Shown in pieces: positions 46,727 to 56,359 of a DNA stretch of 64,000 nucleotides (the first letter of the stretch is position 1; each line of letters opens with the position of its first letter). The DNA is from Sulfitobacter faviae (GTDB taxonomy: Bacteria > Pseudomonadota > Alphaproteobacteria > Rhodobacterales > Rhodobacteraceae). The position numbers were made by a program, and so were the translations under genes. The stretch spans positions 1-64,000 of the forward strand of contig NZ_PGFQ01000002.1 in assembly GCF_029870955.1 (NCBI RefSeq). Direction: 5' to 3'. The notes beneath the pieces are model-generated. The model was not told the DNA's origin, did not search any database, and saw nothing but the letters and a program-made list of their open reading frames with translations.

Positions 46727-47447
46727 CCGAATACACCGCCGTCATCACCGGGGCAGCAAGGGCATCGGCGCCGATCTGGCGCAGCGCCTGCTGGAACGCG
46801 GCTATCGCGTGATCTCGATCGCCCGAGGCAAGTCGGAATGGGAGGCGGAAGGCTGCGAGCATATCGAAGCCGACCTGCTCGACCCCGCCTCCGTCGCCGC
46901 CGTTGCTACGGATATCGCCGCGCGCCATGAGGTGACCCATCTGGTGCATAACGCGGGGCTGATCTGGCCCAATCTGGTTGAGGAGGCCAAGCCCGAAGAC
47001 ATCACCGGCCTTGCCCAACTGCACCTCGGTTCGGCCCTGACACTGCTGCAAGCCTTCCTGCCCGCGATGAAAGAAGGCGGCTTTGGCCGGGTGATGTTCA
47101 ACGCCTCTCGCGCCGCCTTGGGTGCGCCGACGCGTACGGCCTATTCAGCCTCTAAAGCGGGGATGATCGGCATGGCGCGCACTTGGGCGCTGGAGCTTGC
47201 GCCGCATGGCATCACCGTCAATGTGGTGGCCCCCGGCCCGGTGCAGACGGATAACTTTTGGGGCATCATCCCGAAAGAAAGCGAACGCGAAGCGGCGCTG
47301 GCCAAGCGCATCCCCGTGGGGCGGTTGGGGCAGGTGGAGGACGTGACCAACGCCTTCCTCTTCTTCTGCGATCCGGCCAATAGTTTCGTCACCGGCCAGA
47401 CGCTCTTCGTCTGCGGCGGGTCGAGCATCGGGACGCTGACGCTCTGA
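46723..47447 (+). pseudogene. SDR-family NAD(P)-dependent oxidoreductase; frameshift near the N terminus
   Basis: Short-chain dehydrogenase of about 241 codons, ATG 46723 overlapping the cyclase stop. The frame breaks in the GGGG run near 46752. Restoring one G gives the cofactor motif TGGSKGIGADLAQRL and continues through HNAGLIWP, the catalytic Ser region NASRAALG and intact YSASK, to FVTGQTLFVCGGSSIG. Unlike the SDR-like domain of the upstream fusion, this one has all catalytic residues. Last gene before the convergent dehydrogenase gene. The substrate is unknown, probably an alcohol or ketone of the same pathway. Confidence 0.85.
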
Positions 47448-47457
47448 CCCCTCAAGC

Positions 47458-48330
47458 TTAACCCTTGCGGAAATGTTGCACCAATTCAGGGACATAGGCA
47501 TCGCCCGCGCCCTTTTCGACGACTTGGGATAGGGCGCGATAGACCCCATCGGCAATCTCGACCTGCGCGCCCGCTTGGGCGGACATCTGGCGGTAATAGT
47601 CGAAATCCTTCAGCGCATTGCTGATCGCGAAGGGCAGCGCCTCGCGGTCGCCGCTGGTGATGAAGGGCGACAGCCGATCAAGCGCGACACTGGCACCGCC
47701 GCCGCCCGCCAAGACATCCACGAAACTCTGCGGATCGATCCCCGCATCTGCCGATTGCGCAGCCGCCTCGGCCAGCAGGGACATGAAGCCGACCGAGACA
47801 TAGTTGTGCAGCAGTTTCAGCCGATGGCCCGCGCTGACCGCGCCCACATGTTTGACCTCTTCGGTGAAGGCGGCGAGCACCGGAGAGACCTTTTCGACCG
47901 TGGCCGCGTCACCGCCGACGAGCAGGTTCAGCTTGCCCTCATGGGCAAACTGCGCGGTGCGGGTCATCGGCGCATCGACAAAATCGCCCCCCGCCGCCTT
48001 GACCGCCTCGGCCATCTTCAACGTCGAGGCGGGCAGGGAGGTCGAGCAATCGACGACCACAGCACCCGGCTTCAACCCCACGATGACGCCGCCCTCTCCG
48101 GTCAGGATCCCTTCGACCTGCGGCGAGCCGGTAACGCAGAGGATGATCACGTCGGATGCGGCCGCCAGATCGCTCAGACTGTCAAAGGCGGTGGCCCCCA
48201 GCCCGTCCAACTCATCGGTCGGCTGGTTGCCGGGGTGGTCGAAATAGCCAAGCGCAAAACCCCCGCGCCGCATCACGTTGCGGGCAATTCCGTGGCCCAT
48301 CAGGCCGACACCGATCATACCGATTTTCAT
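47458..48330 (-). CDS. 3-hydroxyisobutyrate dehydrogenase-family (beta-hydroxyacid) dehydrogenase
   Basis: 290 residues from the ATG at 48330 (AGGAAAA upstream; MKIGMIGVGLMGHGIARNVM). An N-terminal Rossmann domain with GxGxxG is followed by the substrate motif VDAPMTRTAQFAHEGKLNLLVGG and the catalytic Lys in GHRLKLLHNYVS. The frame is open further upstream but without a suitable start. It oxidises or reduces a 2- or 3-hydroxyacid such as tartronate semialdehyde or 3-hydroxyisobutyrate; the exact substrate is not evident. It is the only minus-strand gene within the catabolic island between the dioxygenase operon and the aldehyde dehydrogenase. Confidence 0.9.
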   Translation of the reverse strand: MKIGMIGVGLMGHGIARNVMRRGGFALGYFDHPGNQPTDELDGLGATAFDSLSDLAAASDVIILCVTGSPQVEGILTGEGGVIVGLKPGAVVVDCSTSLPASTLKMAEAVKAAGGDFVDAPMTRTAQFAHEGKLNLLVGGDAATVEKVSPVLAAFTEEVKHVGAVSAGHRLKLLHNYVSVGFMSLLAEAAAQSADAGIDPQSFVDVLAGGGGASVALDRLSPFITSGDREALPFAISNALKDFDYYRQMSAQAGAQVEIADGVYRALSQVVEKGAGDAYVPELVQHFRKG

Positions 48331-48509
48331 GGATTTTCCTTCGCTTGCCACCGCCACACTTGCGGCGGTTCCCTTGGGGAAAGTTCTAGCGATCCGCCCG
48401 GCACGGTGCAACGCGGCAGGGCCGGATTTTCTTGGTCAAACAGGGCTTTGTATATTTGAAACCGACAATTCGATTGATAGGAATGGCGCATTAATGGAAT
48501 GAGGCTGAA

Positions 48510-50005
48510 ATGACTTTGACCCGCGACCCCCACCAGATTGCCGAAACGCTTTACCACGGGCAGTTCTGCCCGATGTTCATCGACGGTCAGGACGTGCCCG
48601 CGTACTCCGGCGCGGTGATCGAGGTGAAAGATCCCGCCTCTGGCCGCAAGCTGGCGGAAGTGCCGCGCGGCGGGGCGCGGGATGTCGATCTGGCCGTGGA
48701 TGCCGCGCGCCGGGCCTTCGAAGGCGTCTGGTCCACCTTCACCCCCTACGACCGGCAGGAGGTGCTGTTGCGCATCGCCGATGTGATGGAGCGAGATTGG
48801 GAGAAGCTCTGTGTCTCCGACACCGCCGACATGGGGCTGCCGCTGGCACGGACGCTCGGGAATAAGCGGCGGGTGATCGGGATGCTGCGCTTCTACGCAG
48901 GTCAGGCGGTGGCGCTGCATGGTGACGTGATCGAAAACTCGATCTCGCAGTCTATGCTGTCCTTCACCACCCGCGAGCCGGTCGGCGTGGTGGGCGCGAT
49001 CATCCCGTGGAACGCCCCGACCGCCGCCTCGATCTGGAAAATCGCCCCGGCGCTGGCCACCGGCTGCACCGTGGTTCTGAAACCCTCCGAAGATGCGCCG
49101 CTGACGCCCTTGATGATCGCGCGGCTAATGCAAGAGGCGGGCGTGCCAGATGGCGTGGTCAATGTGGTCACCGGCACGGGCCGCGAGGCCGGGGCGCGGC
49201 TGGCCGAGCATCCGGACGTGAACAAGGTGGTCTTCACCGGCTCGACCGCGACCGGCAAGACCATCGCCCGGGCCGGGGTGGAGAACCTCAAGCGGATCAC
49301 GTTGGAACTTGGGGGCAAGTCGCCGCTGATCATCTGCAAGGATGCCGACCTCGACAAGGCGGTGCCGGTGGCGGCGATGGCGGTCTATGCGCATTCGGGC
49401 CAGATCTGCATCGCGGGCTCGCGGCTCTTCGTGGCGCGGGAGATTCAGGATGAGTTTATCGAGAAGCTCACCGCCTTCGCGCGGGGGCTGAGGATCGGGC
49501 ATGGCCTTGACGAAGGCACCGATCTCGGCCCGCTCATCAATGCCGTGCAGACCGAGAAGGTCGAAGACTATATCGCCAAGGGCGAGGCCGAGGGCGCGCG
49601 GCTGGTCACCGGCGGTGGTCGGCCCGAGGGGGCGGGCTACGCGGGCGGCAACTTCCTCGAACCGGTGATCTTTGCCGATGTGAAAGACGAGATGACCATC
49701 GCGCGGGAGGAGATTTTCGGCCCCGTGATCTCGGTCCTGCCCTTCGACACGATGGAGGAGGTCGTGACCCGCGCCAATGCCACGCCCTACGGGCTGGCGG
49801 CGGGATCTTCACCCGCGATCTCGGGGTGGCGCATCGGTCGGTGAAGAAGCTGAAGGCCGGATCGGTCTGGGTGAACATGTACCACGCGATCGACCCGGCG
49901 GTGCCCTTTGGCGGGCTGAAGATGTCGGGCTACGGCAAGGAGGGTGGCGTGGAGCACCTGCAGGCGTATCTGGATACCAAGGCGGTTTGGATTCAGACGG
50001 AGTGA
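48510..50005 (+). pseudogene. Aldehyde dehydrogenase; frameshift near the C terminus
   Basis: NAD(P)-dependent aldehyde dehydrogenase, about 498 codons (MTLTRDPHQIAETLYHG). Visible motifs: GAIIPWNAPT, FTGSTATGKTIA, the catalytic Glu in LELGGKSPLII, and the nucleophilic Cys in GQICIAGSRLF. The frame breaks in a GGG run near 49802. One restored base gives GIFTRDLGVAHRSVKKL, then PFGGLKMSGYGKEGG and a stop at 50005. It is divergent from the beta-hydroxyacid dehydrogenase. A role such as oxidation of an arylacetaldehyde to the acid would fit the island but is inference. Confidence 0.9.
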
Positions 50006-50044
50006 TTGAACGCTGAGGGCAGCGCCGGCCCGCGGGGTGGTGCT

Positions 50045-50063
50045 GCCCGGCTTTTAGCCGGGC
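50045..50063. terminator. Hairpin between convergent aldehyde dehydrogenase and TRAP genes
   Basis: A 7-bp perfect stem GCCCGGC / GCCGGGC with loop TTTTA lies between the two convergent genes. There is no T tract beyond the stem. Confidence 0.45.
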
Positions 50064-50072
50064 GGAACCTAG

Positions 50073-51356
50073 TTAGAAGCCGCTGATGCTCGGTAGCCAA
50101 GTGCTCAAAGCTGGCACAAACGTCAGCAACATCAACACGACGAAATTCGCCAAAAAGAACGGCGGCATCTCGCGGATCAGTGCGGCGGGCTTCAGGTTCA
50201 CCGCCGAGGAGACCACGAAGATCAGGCTCCCCACCGGCGGCGTCGTCAGCCCCAGCGTCAGATTCACGATCACCACGATGGCAAAATGATCCGGCGCGAT
50301 GCCGAGCGCGTGACTGATCGGCGCGAGGATCGGGACGAGGATCATCACCCCCGGCAGCGGATCCATGAAGAGGCCGAAGAGCAGCAACAGCACATTGACC
50401 GCCAAGAGAAACAGGATCGGCGAAAGCTCCCACGCGATGATCGTCTCGGCCAGAAACTGCGGCACGCCTTCGATCACCAAGACCCATGCGAAAGCCCGCG
50501 CGGCCCCAAGGATCAGCAACACCGCGGATGAGATCAGCGCCGCGCGTAGGATCAACCCCGGCAAATCGCGCAGGCGCAAAGCGCGGTAGACGAAGAACCC
50601 GCAAAACAGCGCATAGAACACGGCGATGACCGACGCTTCGGTCGGGGTGAAAATGCCACCCCGGATACCGCCAACGATCAGCACGATCAGCCCAAGCGCG
50701 GGCAGCGCCATCAGGCTGTTGCGCCACATCTGCGCACGCTCGGGCCGGGCCTCATCGCTGCGGTAATCGCGTTTCCAACTGACCCAACCGTTGGCCGCAA
50801 GGCTCCCTCCGGCGAGCAGCAGCCCCGGAATGACACCCGCCATGAACAGGGACCCGACCGAGACTTCCTGATCCTGCAAGGCATAGATAATCATCACGAT
50901 CGAAGGCGGGATGATCGGCCCCACCACGGCGGAAGAGATCGTTAACGCCCCGGCGTAGGAGCGGTCGTAGCCGCCTTTCTCCATCATGCGGATCATCATC
51001 GCGCCGGGGCCCGCCGCATCGGCCAGGGCCGAGCCGGAGATGCCTGCGAACATGGTCGAAGAGATCACATTGGCATAGCCCAGCCCCCCGCGCAGATGGC
51101 CCACGAATTGCGCCGCGAAACGCAAAAGCGTGTGGGTGATCGCCCCGCCGGTCATGATCTCGGCGGCGAGGATGAAGAAGGGCACGGCCAGCAGTGGAAA
51201 ACTGTCGAGGCCCGAGAACATCTCCTTCACCACCACGATCTGCGGGTAGGAACTGCCCAGACCGATGGCGGCAAAGACGGAAATGGCCATGGCAAAGGCG
51301 ACGGGCAGCCCCAGCACCATGAGCACGAAAAGCGAGATGAAGAGGATCTCAGCCAT
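50073..51356 (-). CDS. TRAP transporter large permease, DctM family
   Basis: 427 residues in one intact frame, about twelve hydrophobic segments. Signatures: FPLLAVPFFILAAEIMTGGAIT, AGPGAMMIRMMEKGGYD, GPIIPPSIVMIIYALQDQEVS, FTPTEASVIAVFYALF and TPPVGSLIFVVSSAV. It overlaps the DctQ gene by eight bases. Together with DctQ and DctP upstream it forms a PQM operon that ends the catabolic island. Confidence 0.94.
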   Translation of the reverse strand: MAEILFISLFVLMVLGLPVAFAMAISVFAAIGLGSSYPQIVVVKEMFSGLDSFPLLAVPFFILAAEIMTGGAITHTLLRFAAQFVGHLRGGLGYANVISSTMFAGISGSALADAAGPGAMMIRMMEKGGYDRSYAGALTISSAVVGPIIPPSIVMIIYALQDQEVSVGSLFMAGVIPGLLLAGGSLAANGWVSWKRDYRSDEARPERAQMWRNSLMALPALGLIVLIVGGIRGGIFTPTEASVIAVFYALFCGFFVYRALRLRDLPGLILRAALISSAVLLILGAARAFAWVLVIEGVPQFLAETIIAWELSPILFLLAVNVLLLLFGLFMDPLPGVMILVPILAPISHALGIAPDHFAIVVIVNLTLGLTTPPVGSLIFVVSSAVNLKPAALIREMPPFFLANFVVLMLLTFVPALSTWLPSISGF

Positions 51357-51867
51357 TGGCGGCTCCCGGCATGTTTTCGGTCTGACCTTCGGGCTGGTGA
51401 TAGCGGCCCGCCATGATGAAGGGCCGTGCGATCAGCAACAGATGTACGATCAGCAGCGTGAATCCGACCGGCATGGCGGCATAGACATAGCGGAACGACA
51501 GGCGCATCGCCGGGGTCATCTGATACTGTGCGCGCTGCATATAGTCCCAGCCGACTTTGACCATGAAGGCAAAGAAGAACAGCAAAATCAAAATGATGAC
51601 CCCGCGCAGGATGCGCTGCATCCGCGTGTTCATCACATCATGCAGATTGGTGATGGCCACATGGCCGCCCTGCCGCAGGGCAAGGCCAGCCCCCAGAAAG
51701 GCCATCCAAATCATCAGGTAACGGGCGGATTCATCGGACCACGACAGCGAATGGTTGGTGCTGAACCGCAGGGCGACATTGGCCCCCACGACCAAGACCA
51801 TCCCCGTCAAACAGGCGATCACCACGGCGGCGTTCACCTTGACGAATAGCTGTTCCAATCTGCGCAT
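51349..51867 (-). CDS. TRAP transporter small permease, DctQ family
   Basis: 172 residues from the ATG at 51867, preceded by GGAGGGAAACC (MRRLEQLFVKVNAAVVIACL). Four hydrophobic segments. The loop ALRQGGHVAITNLHDVM and WSDESARYLMIWMAFLGAGL are typical for DctQ. The upstream in-frame extension to 51900 is not needed. Confidence 0.9.
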   Translation of the reverse strand: MRRLEQLFVKVNAAVVIACLTGMVLVVGANVALRFSTNHSLSWSDESARYLMIWMAFLGAGLALRQGGHVAITNLHDVMNTRMQRILRGVIILILLFFFAFMVKVGWDYMQRAQYQMTPAMRLSFRYVYAAMPVGFTLLIVHLLLIARPFIMAGRYHQPEGQTENMPGAANG

Positions 51868-51933
51868 GGTTTCCCTCCCGTGCAAAACGGCCGGAAGCAC
51901 TGCTCCCGGCCGTCCGTCTTTCCGTCGCGGCGC

Positions 51934-52916
51934 TTACTCGGTCGCGGCGATCTGGTCGATCAGCTCTTTGCCGTAGGTCTCGTAGTACCCCTCATAGGCG
52001 CTCTCGATGGAGGCGCGGAAAGCGGCCTTCTGCTCTTCGCTCAGTTCGTTCACTTCCATGCCGCGCTCTTTCAGCGTCTCGACACCGCTTTGCTCCACGT
52101 CATCGACGAAGGCGCGCATGGCGGAGACGGCCTCGGTCGCGCCTTTCTCGAAGGCGGCTTTGTCTTCATCAGACAGACCCTCCCAGAAGGGTTTGGAGAC
52201 CAGCAGCATGGCGGGCGAATAGACGTGGCCCGAGAGGGTCAGGTACTTCTGCACCTCGTCGAGCTTCACGGAGACGATCACCGAGAGCGGATTTTCTTGC
52301 CCGTCGATGGTGCCCTGTTGCAGCGAGCTGATCACCTCGGGCCAGGCCATCGGCGTGGGGGCGGCACCAGCGGCGTTGAAGGCTTCGAGGTGCACCGGGT
52401 TTTCCATGGTGCGCAGCTTCATGCCCGCGATGTCTTCGGGTGTCTCAATGGCGTTGCGGTTGTTGGTGATGTGGCGGAAACCCTGTTCGCCCCAAGCCAA
52501 GGCCACCATGCCCGCGCCGTCGAACTCAGCCAAGATGTCCTGACCGATCGGCCCGTCAAGCACGCGGCGCGCGTGGTCGAGGCTGCGGAACAGGAAGGGG
52601 ATGTCGGTCACACCGGTGGCGGGGACGAAGTTGCTCAGCGTGCCGGTGGAGACGATGGTCGCCTCGACGGTGCCCAGTTGCAGGCCTTCGACGACCTCGC
52701 GCTCACCGCCCAGACCGGAGGAGGGGAAATGGCGGAAGCTGAACTTGCCGTCGGTCTCGGCCTCGACGACCTTTTGCCACTTCTGCGCCGCGACGCCGTA
52801 GTGGCTGTCGGGGCAAGGGCGTAGCCGATCTTGACTTCGGTCTCGGCGCTCAGGGCTCCTCCGGTGAGCGCGCCCAAAGTGGCGAAAATTGCGGTGGGCT
52901 TGGTGATTTTGAACAT
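51934..52916 (-). pseudogene. TRAP transporter solute-binding protein, DctP family; one frameshift
   Basis: About 327 codons from the ATG at 52916 (GGAGG seven bases upstream). The Sec signal MFKITKPTAIFATLGALTGGALSA is followed by ETEVKIGYALAP. The frame breaks in a CCCC run near 52815 and resumes DSHYGVAAQKW. Further on are GVTDIPFLFRSLDHARRVLD, MKLRTMENPVHLEAFNAAGA, TPMAWPEVISSLQQGTIDGQENP and the C terminus YYETYGKELIDQIAATE, all typical of the YiaO/DctP subfamily for sugar acids and small carboxylates. It is first in a DctPQM operon. Confidence 0.9.
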
Positions 52917-52994
52917 TTTGTATCCTCCAGCGATCTTATTAACAAGGTCACGAAAACTGCTAGCGGCGGATGTTCAGAATGGCAATGGGGGTGG

Positions 52995-53030
52995 GGCGCT
53001 TTGTGGACAATGAATCCACAGCAAAGCGCC
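52995..53030 (-). terminator. Hairpin after the phn operon
   Basis: GGCGCTTTG (52995-53003) pairs perfectly with CAAAGCGCC (53022-53030), with a further four base pairs inside. It lies directly after the stop of the HAD gene and before the DctP operon on the same strand. No T tract follows. Confidence 0.5.
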
Positions 53031-53031
53031 G

Positions 53032-53937
53032 CTAAATTTCCGTGACGATATGATCGGGCGCGATGCCCGAGCTTTGGATCGCCGCAGCAACCTCCAACCC
53101 CAAGAGGGAGCCGTGGCCGGTGACCAGTGCCGTGGCGAAACCCGCCTGCGCGCCGCCGAGGATGTCGGTGTGCAGCGTGTCGCCGACCATCAGCACGCGC
53201 GCCGGATCGACGGGCTTTGCCCGAGCGAGGGCCAGATCGAAGATATCGGGGAAGGGCTTGCCGCAGAAATGCACCGCCACACCGGTCGCGTCGATCAGAC
53301 GATGCGCGAACCAGCCGGGTTCGAGCGAAAGACCATCCTCACGCGGGGCGACGAGATCGGGGTTGCCGACGAAGACGGGCCGGGGCTGGCGTTTCAGACT
53401 GGCCTCCAACAGGGCCTGCCGCGCCTCAGTCCACCCATCCGCCCCGACGAGGAGGAACCCTTCGGCCCGGTCATAGACTGCCGGATCATCCGCCAGAACG
53501 GTCGCGCCGAGGTCGGCGATCTCTCCCATGTCCTTATCGGGATTCAGCATCACGCCCCATCGGCGCGCGGGCTCTTCGGCGACGCGGTGCAGCAGCGCCT
53601 CGCGGCTGGTGACCACCTCGTCGGCTGCGAAATCAAAGCCAAGCCGCGCGTAGCGGTCCATCATATGCCCCTTGGGATAGGCGGCGGAGTTGCTGACGAC
53701 CATGACCGATTTGCCCATCTCGCGCAGAGCGGCGATGGTCTGCGCGGCCCCCGTGATCGCGGTTTCGCCGACGTTCAGCACGCCATAGGCGTCGAACAGG
53801 ATCAACTCATAGGGCGCGACGATATCGAGGAAACGGGCGGCCTCCGCCCCATGGCCAAGCTTGTCGCAGGCGGGCAGGCGGGGGCGCAGGCGCTGGTATT
53901 CGGCCAGCGCCTGCGCAGAGTCTATGGCGAGACTCAC
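53032..53937 (-). CDS. HAD-superfamily (class IIA, NagD-like) phosphatase in the phn operon
   Basis: 301 residues. HAD motif I is LILFDAYGVLNVGET (about 45-59, nucleophile Asp), motif II VVSNSA, and motif III/IV CGKPFPDIFDLAL and VLMVGDTLHTDILGG. A class IIA cap lies in the middle. The family dephosphorylates small organophosphates (phosphoglycolate, nucleotides, glycerol phosphate). The start overlaps the phnE stop by four bases, so it probably acts on what this ABC system imports. Confidence 0.9.
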   Translation of the reverse strand: MSLAIDSAQALAEYQRLRPRLPACDKLGHGAEAARFLDIVAPYELILFDAYGVLNVGETAITGAAQTIAALREMGKSVMVVSNSAAYPKGHMMDRYARLGFDFAADEVVTSREALLHRVAEEPARRWGVMLNPDKDMGEIADLGATVLADDPAVYDRAEGFLLVGADGWTEARQALLEASLKRQPRPVFVGNPDLVAPREDGLSLEPGWFAHRLIDATGVAVHFCGKPFPDIFDLALARAKPVDPARVLMVGDTLHTDILGGAQAGFATALVTGHGSLLGLEVAAAIQSSGIAPDHIVTEI

Positions 53938-54743
53938 AGGATGCGGCGGCGCAGGAAGGCCGAGATCACCTCACCGATGATCACCAACACGATGATCGCG
54001 ATGAGGATCGTGGCGACCTCGGGCCAGTTGAAGGTGTCGATGGCACCTTGCAGGATGATCCCGATGCCGCCCGCGCCGACGAGGCCCAGAACGGTTGATT
54101 CGCGCAGGTTGATGTCCCACCGCAGGATCGAGACAGCCCAGAAGGTCGGCATGACCTGCGGCACGATGGCATAGGCGATGACCTTGAAGCGTGATGCGCC
54201 GGTGGCCTCCAGAGCCTCCACGGGGCGGCGGTCGATCTCCTCGATCGCCTCGCCCAGAAGCTTGCCGATGAAGCCAATGGAGCGGAACATGATCGCGAGG
54301 ATCCCCGCCACTACGCCGGGGCCGAAGATCGCCACGAAGAGAAGCGCCCAGATGATCGTGTTCACCGACCGCGAGGTCACGAGAATGAGCCGCCCGAGCC
54401 AGAGCGTGGCCCGATTGGGCGTGGTGTTTTGGGCCGCGATATAGGCCACCGGCAGTGACAGCAGCACCGCAAAGGTGGTCGCGAAAGTGGCGATGTTCAC
54501 CGTGTCCCAAAGCACCTTGAGGATGGTGTCGAGGTTGCTGGGGTCGGGCGGATACATGCGACCGAAAAGGTCGCCAATCTGCTCGGGCGCGCCCCAGACC
54601 CAGGCCCAAATGACCTCGATCGAAGTGAGCGCCCATGCGATGGCGAGGGCGCAGCCCAGAAGCACGCCGTAGCGCGTGAGGCGTTGGCGCAGGGTGAAAC
54701 GGGTCCAGTCGTCGCGGCCGAATTTCTCTGCAATCGTCGTCAT
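53934..54743 (-). CDS. phnE: Phosphonate-type ABC transporter permease (second copy)
   Basis: Inner-membrane permease of 269 residues, MTTIAEKFGRDDWTRFTL. Hydrophobic segments begin at about residues 25, 85, 125, 210 and 235. The coupling loop ALEATGASRFKVIAYAIVPQVMPTF and the signature INLRESTVLGLVGAGGIGIILQ are of the PhnE family. It overlaps the first permease gene and the HAD gene by four bases each. The pair of PhnE proteins probably forms a heterodimer. Confidence 0.94.
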   Translation of the reverse strand: MTTIAEKFGRDDWTRFTLRQRLTRYGVLLGCALAIAWALTSIEVIWAWVWGAPEQIGDLFGRMYPPDPSNLDTILKVLWDTVNIATFATTFAVLLSLPVAYIAAQNTTPNRATLWLGRLILVTSRSVNTIIWALLFVAIFGPGVVAGILAIMFRSIGFIGKLLGEAIEEIDRRPVEALEATGASRFKVIAYAIVPQVMPTFWAVSILRWDINLRESTVLGLVGAGGIGIILQGAIDTFNWPEVATILIAIIVLVIIGEVISAFLRRRIL

Positions 54744-55534
54744 TGGATGCGCTTTCTGATCACGCCGCTGACGGCTTCGGAAACAAGGATGACACCGACG
54801 ATGACCATAGTGATCGCCAGCGCGAAGTCATAGTCGTAGCGGCCAAAGGCATTGGCGAGCGTCGCCCCGATGCCGCCCGCGCCGACGATGCCCACCACCG
54901 CTGAGGCGCGCAGGTTGCTGTCGAGCTGATAGATCGTGAGACCGATTTGCCGCGGCATGATCTGGGGAAAGATCGCGTAGACGAGGGTCGAGAAATAGGG
55001 CGCACCGGCGGCCCGCATTGCCTCCACCTGACCGAAGTCGATCTCCTCGATCCGTTCGGCCAGCATCTTGGCGACGAAGCCGATGGAATAGACGATCAGC
55101 GTCAGCACACCCGCAAAGGGGCCAAAGCCCACGGCCTTGACGAAGAGGATCGCCACGATCACCGGGTGAAAGCTGCGCGCCACGATGATGATGGCGCGGC
55201 CAAGGTAGAAGATCGGCTTGGGTGCCACGTTGCGCGCGGACATGAAAGCGATGGGGATCGACAAAAGCACGCCGCCCGCGGTGGCGAGGATGGCGATCTT
55301 GAGGCTCTCAAGAAAACCGTCGATCAACAGGCCCGAGCGTTCGAAACTGGGCGGGAAGGCCCCGCCGAAGATGCGCCCGGCGCGCCCCAGCCCTTCGGCG
55401 ACGCGGTTCCAGTCAATCGGCATGGTCAGACCGACCCAACCGAAATAGGCCACCGCGCCCAAGATCACCGCCCACCGCAGCACCGGGTTGGCGATGAAGG
55501 GTGGTTTTTTCCAACTGTCCCGCGGCGCGCTCAT
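54740..55534 (-). CDS. phnE: Phosphonate-type ABC transporter permease (first copy)
   Basis: Inner-membrane permease of 264 residues, MSAPRDSWKKPPFIANPVLR. The coupling loop AMRAAGAPYFSTLVYAIFPQIMPRQ and SNLRASAVVGIVGAGGIGATLA match PhnE. It shares the four-base overlap arrangement with phnC upstream and the second permease downstream. Confidence 0.94.
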   Translation of the reverse strand: MSAPRDSWKKPPFIANPVLRWAVILGAVAYFGWVGLTMPIDWNRVAEGLGRAGRIFGGAFPPSFERSGLLIDGFLESLKIAILATAGGVLLSIPIAFMSARNVAPKPIFYLGRAIIIVARSFHPVIVAILFVKAVGFGPFAGVLTLIVYSIGFVAKMLAERIEEIDFGQVEAMRAAGAPYFSTLVYAIFPQIMPRQIGLTIYQLDSNLRASAVVGIVGAGGIGATLANAFGRYDYDFALAITMVIVGVILVSEAVSGVIRKRIQ

Positions 55535-56304
55535 GCCGCGGCCCCATCTTTGGCGCGGTCCGCATGGGGGCTGCCCGCGTAGATCTGATCCATCGCCGCT
55601 TGGTCGAGCTTGCTCGGCTTGTCGTCGAAGATGATCCGGCCATAGCGCATGCCGACGATACGGTCGGTGTATTCCTTGGCCTCGGTCACGTTGTGGATGT
55701 TGATCAGCACCGGCAGTTTCAGCTCCCCGGCCAGATCGCGCAGCAGGCCCATGATCTGCTCTGACGTTTTGGGGTCGAGCGAGGCGGTCGGCTCATCCGC
55801 CAGCAGAATGTCCGGGTCTTGCATCAGCGCGCGGACCACGCCGACGCGCTGGCGTTCACCGCCCGAAAGCTGGTCGGCGCGGGTGTTGGCATATTGCGCG
55901 ATGCCGACACGCTCCATCAGCTCATAGGCGCGGCGGATGTCGGCTTTGGGATAGCGGCGGGTCACGGCGGACCATGTCGAGATGTAGCCCAAGCGACCGG
56001 ACTGGACGTTCTCCATCACCGTGAGGCGGTCGACGAGGTTGAAGCCCTGAAACACCATGCCGATCTTGCGCCGCGCGGCGCGCAGGTTTTTGCCGCGCAG
56101 GTTGGTCAGTTCGGTGCCGTTGAGCATGATCGACCCCGAGGTCGGCTCCACCAGTCGGTTGATGCAGCGCAGCAGCGTCGATTTGCCCGCGCCGGAGGAA
56201 CCGATGATCGAAACGACGCTTTCGCCCTCGATCGTCAGGTCGAGGTTCTTCAGCACCGGATCACCGCTGCCATAGCGTTTCACGAGGTCGGAGATTTTCA
56301 GCAT
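55531..56304 (-). CDS. phnC: Phosphonate-type ABC transporter ATP-binding protein
   Basis: ATPase of 257 residues. Walker A GSSGAGKSTLLRCINRL (about 36-52), PhnC-type GMVFQGFNLVDRLTVMENVQSGRLG, signature LSGGERQRVGVVRAL, Walker B ILLADEPTASLDP and switch INIHNV. It follows phnD by 55 bases and overlaps the permease gene by four. Whether the ligand is a phosphonate, phosphite or a phosphate ester cannot be told from the ATPase. Confidence 0.95.
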   Translation of the reverse strand: MLKISDLVKRYGSGDPVLKNLDLTIEGESVVSIIGSSGAGKSTLLRCINRLVEPTSGSIMLNGTELTNLRGKNLRAARRKIGMVFQGFNLVDRLTVMENVQSGRLGYISTWSAVTRRYPKADIRRAYELMERVGIAQYANTRADQLSGGERQRVGVVRALMQDPDILLADEPTASLDPKTSEQIMGLLRDLAGELKLPVLINIHNVTEAKEYTDRIVGMRYGRIIFDDKPSKLDQAAMDQIYAGSPHADRAKDGAAA

Positions 56305-56359
56305 TTAATGTACCTTAAACGTGGGGCCGACCGCTTGGTCGGCCCCCGGTGTTGAACGA

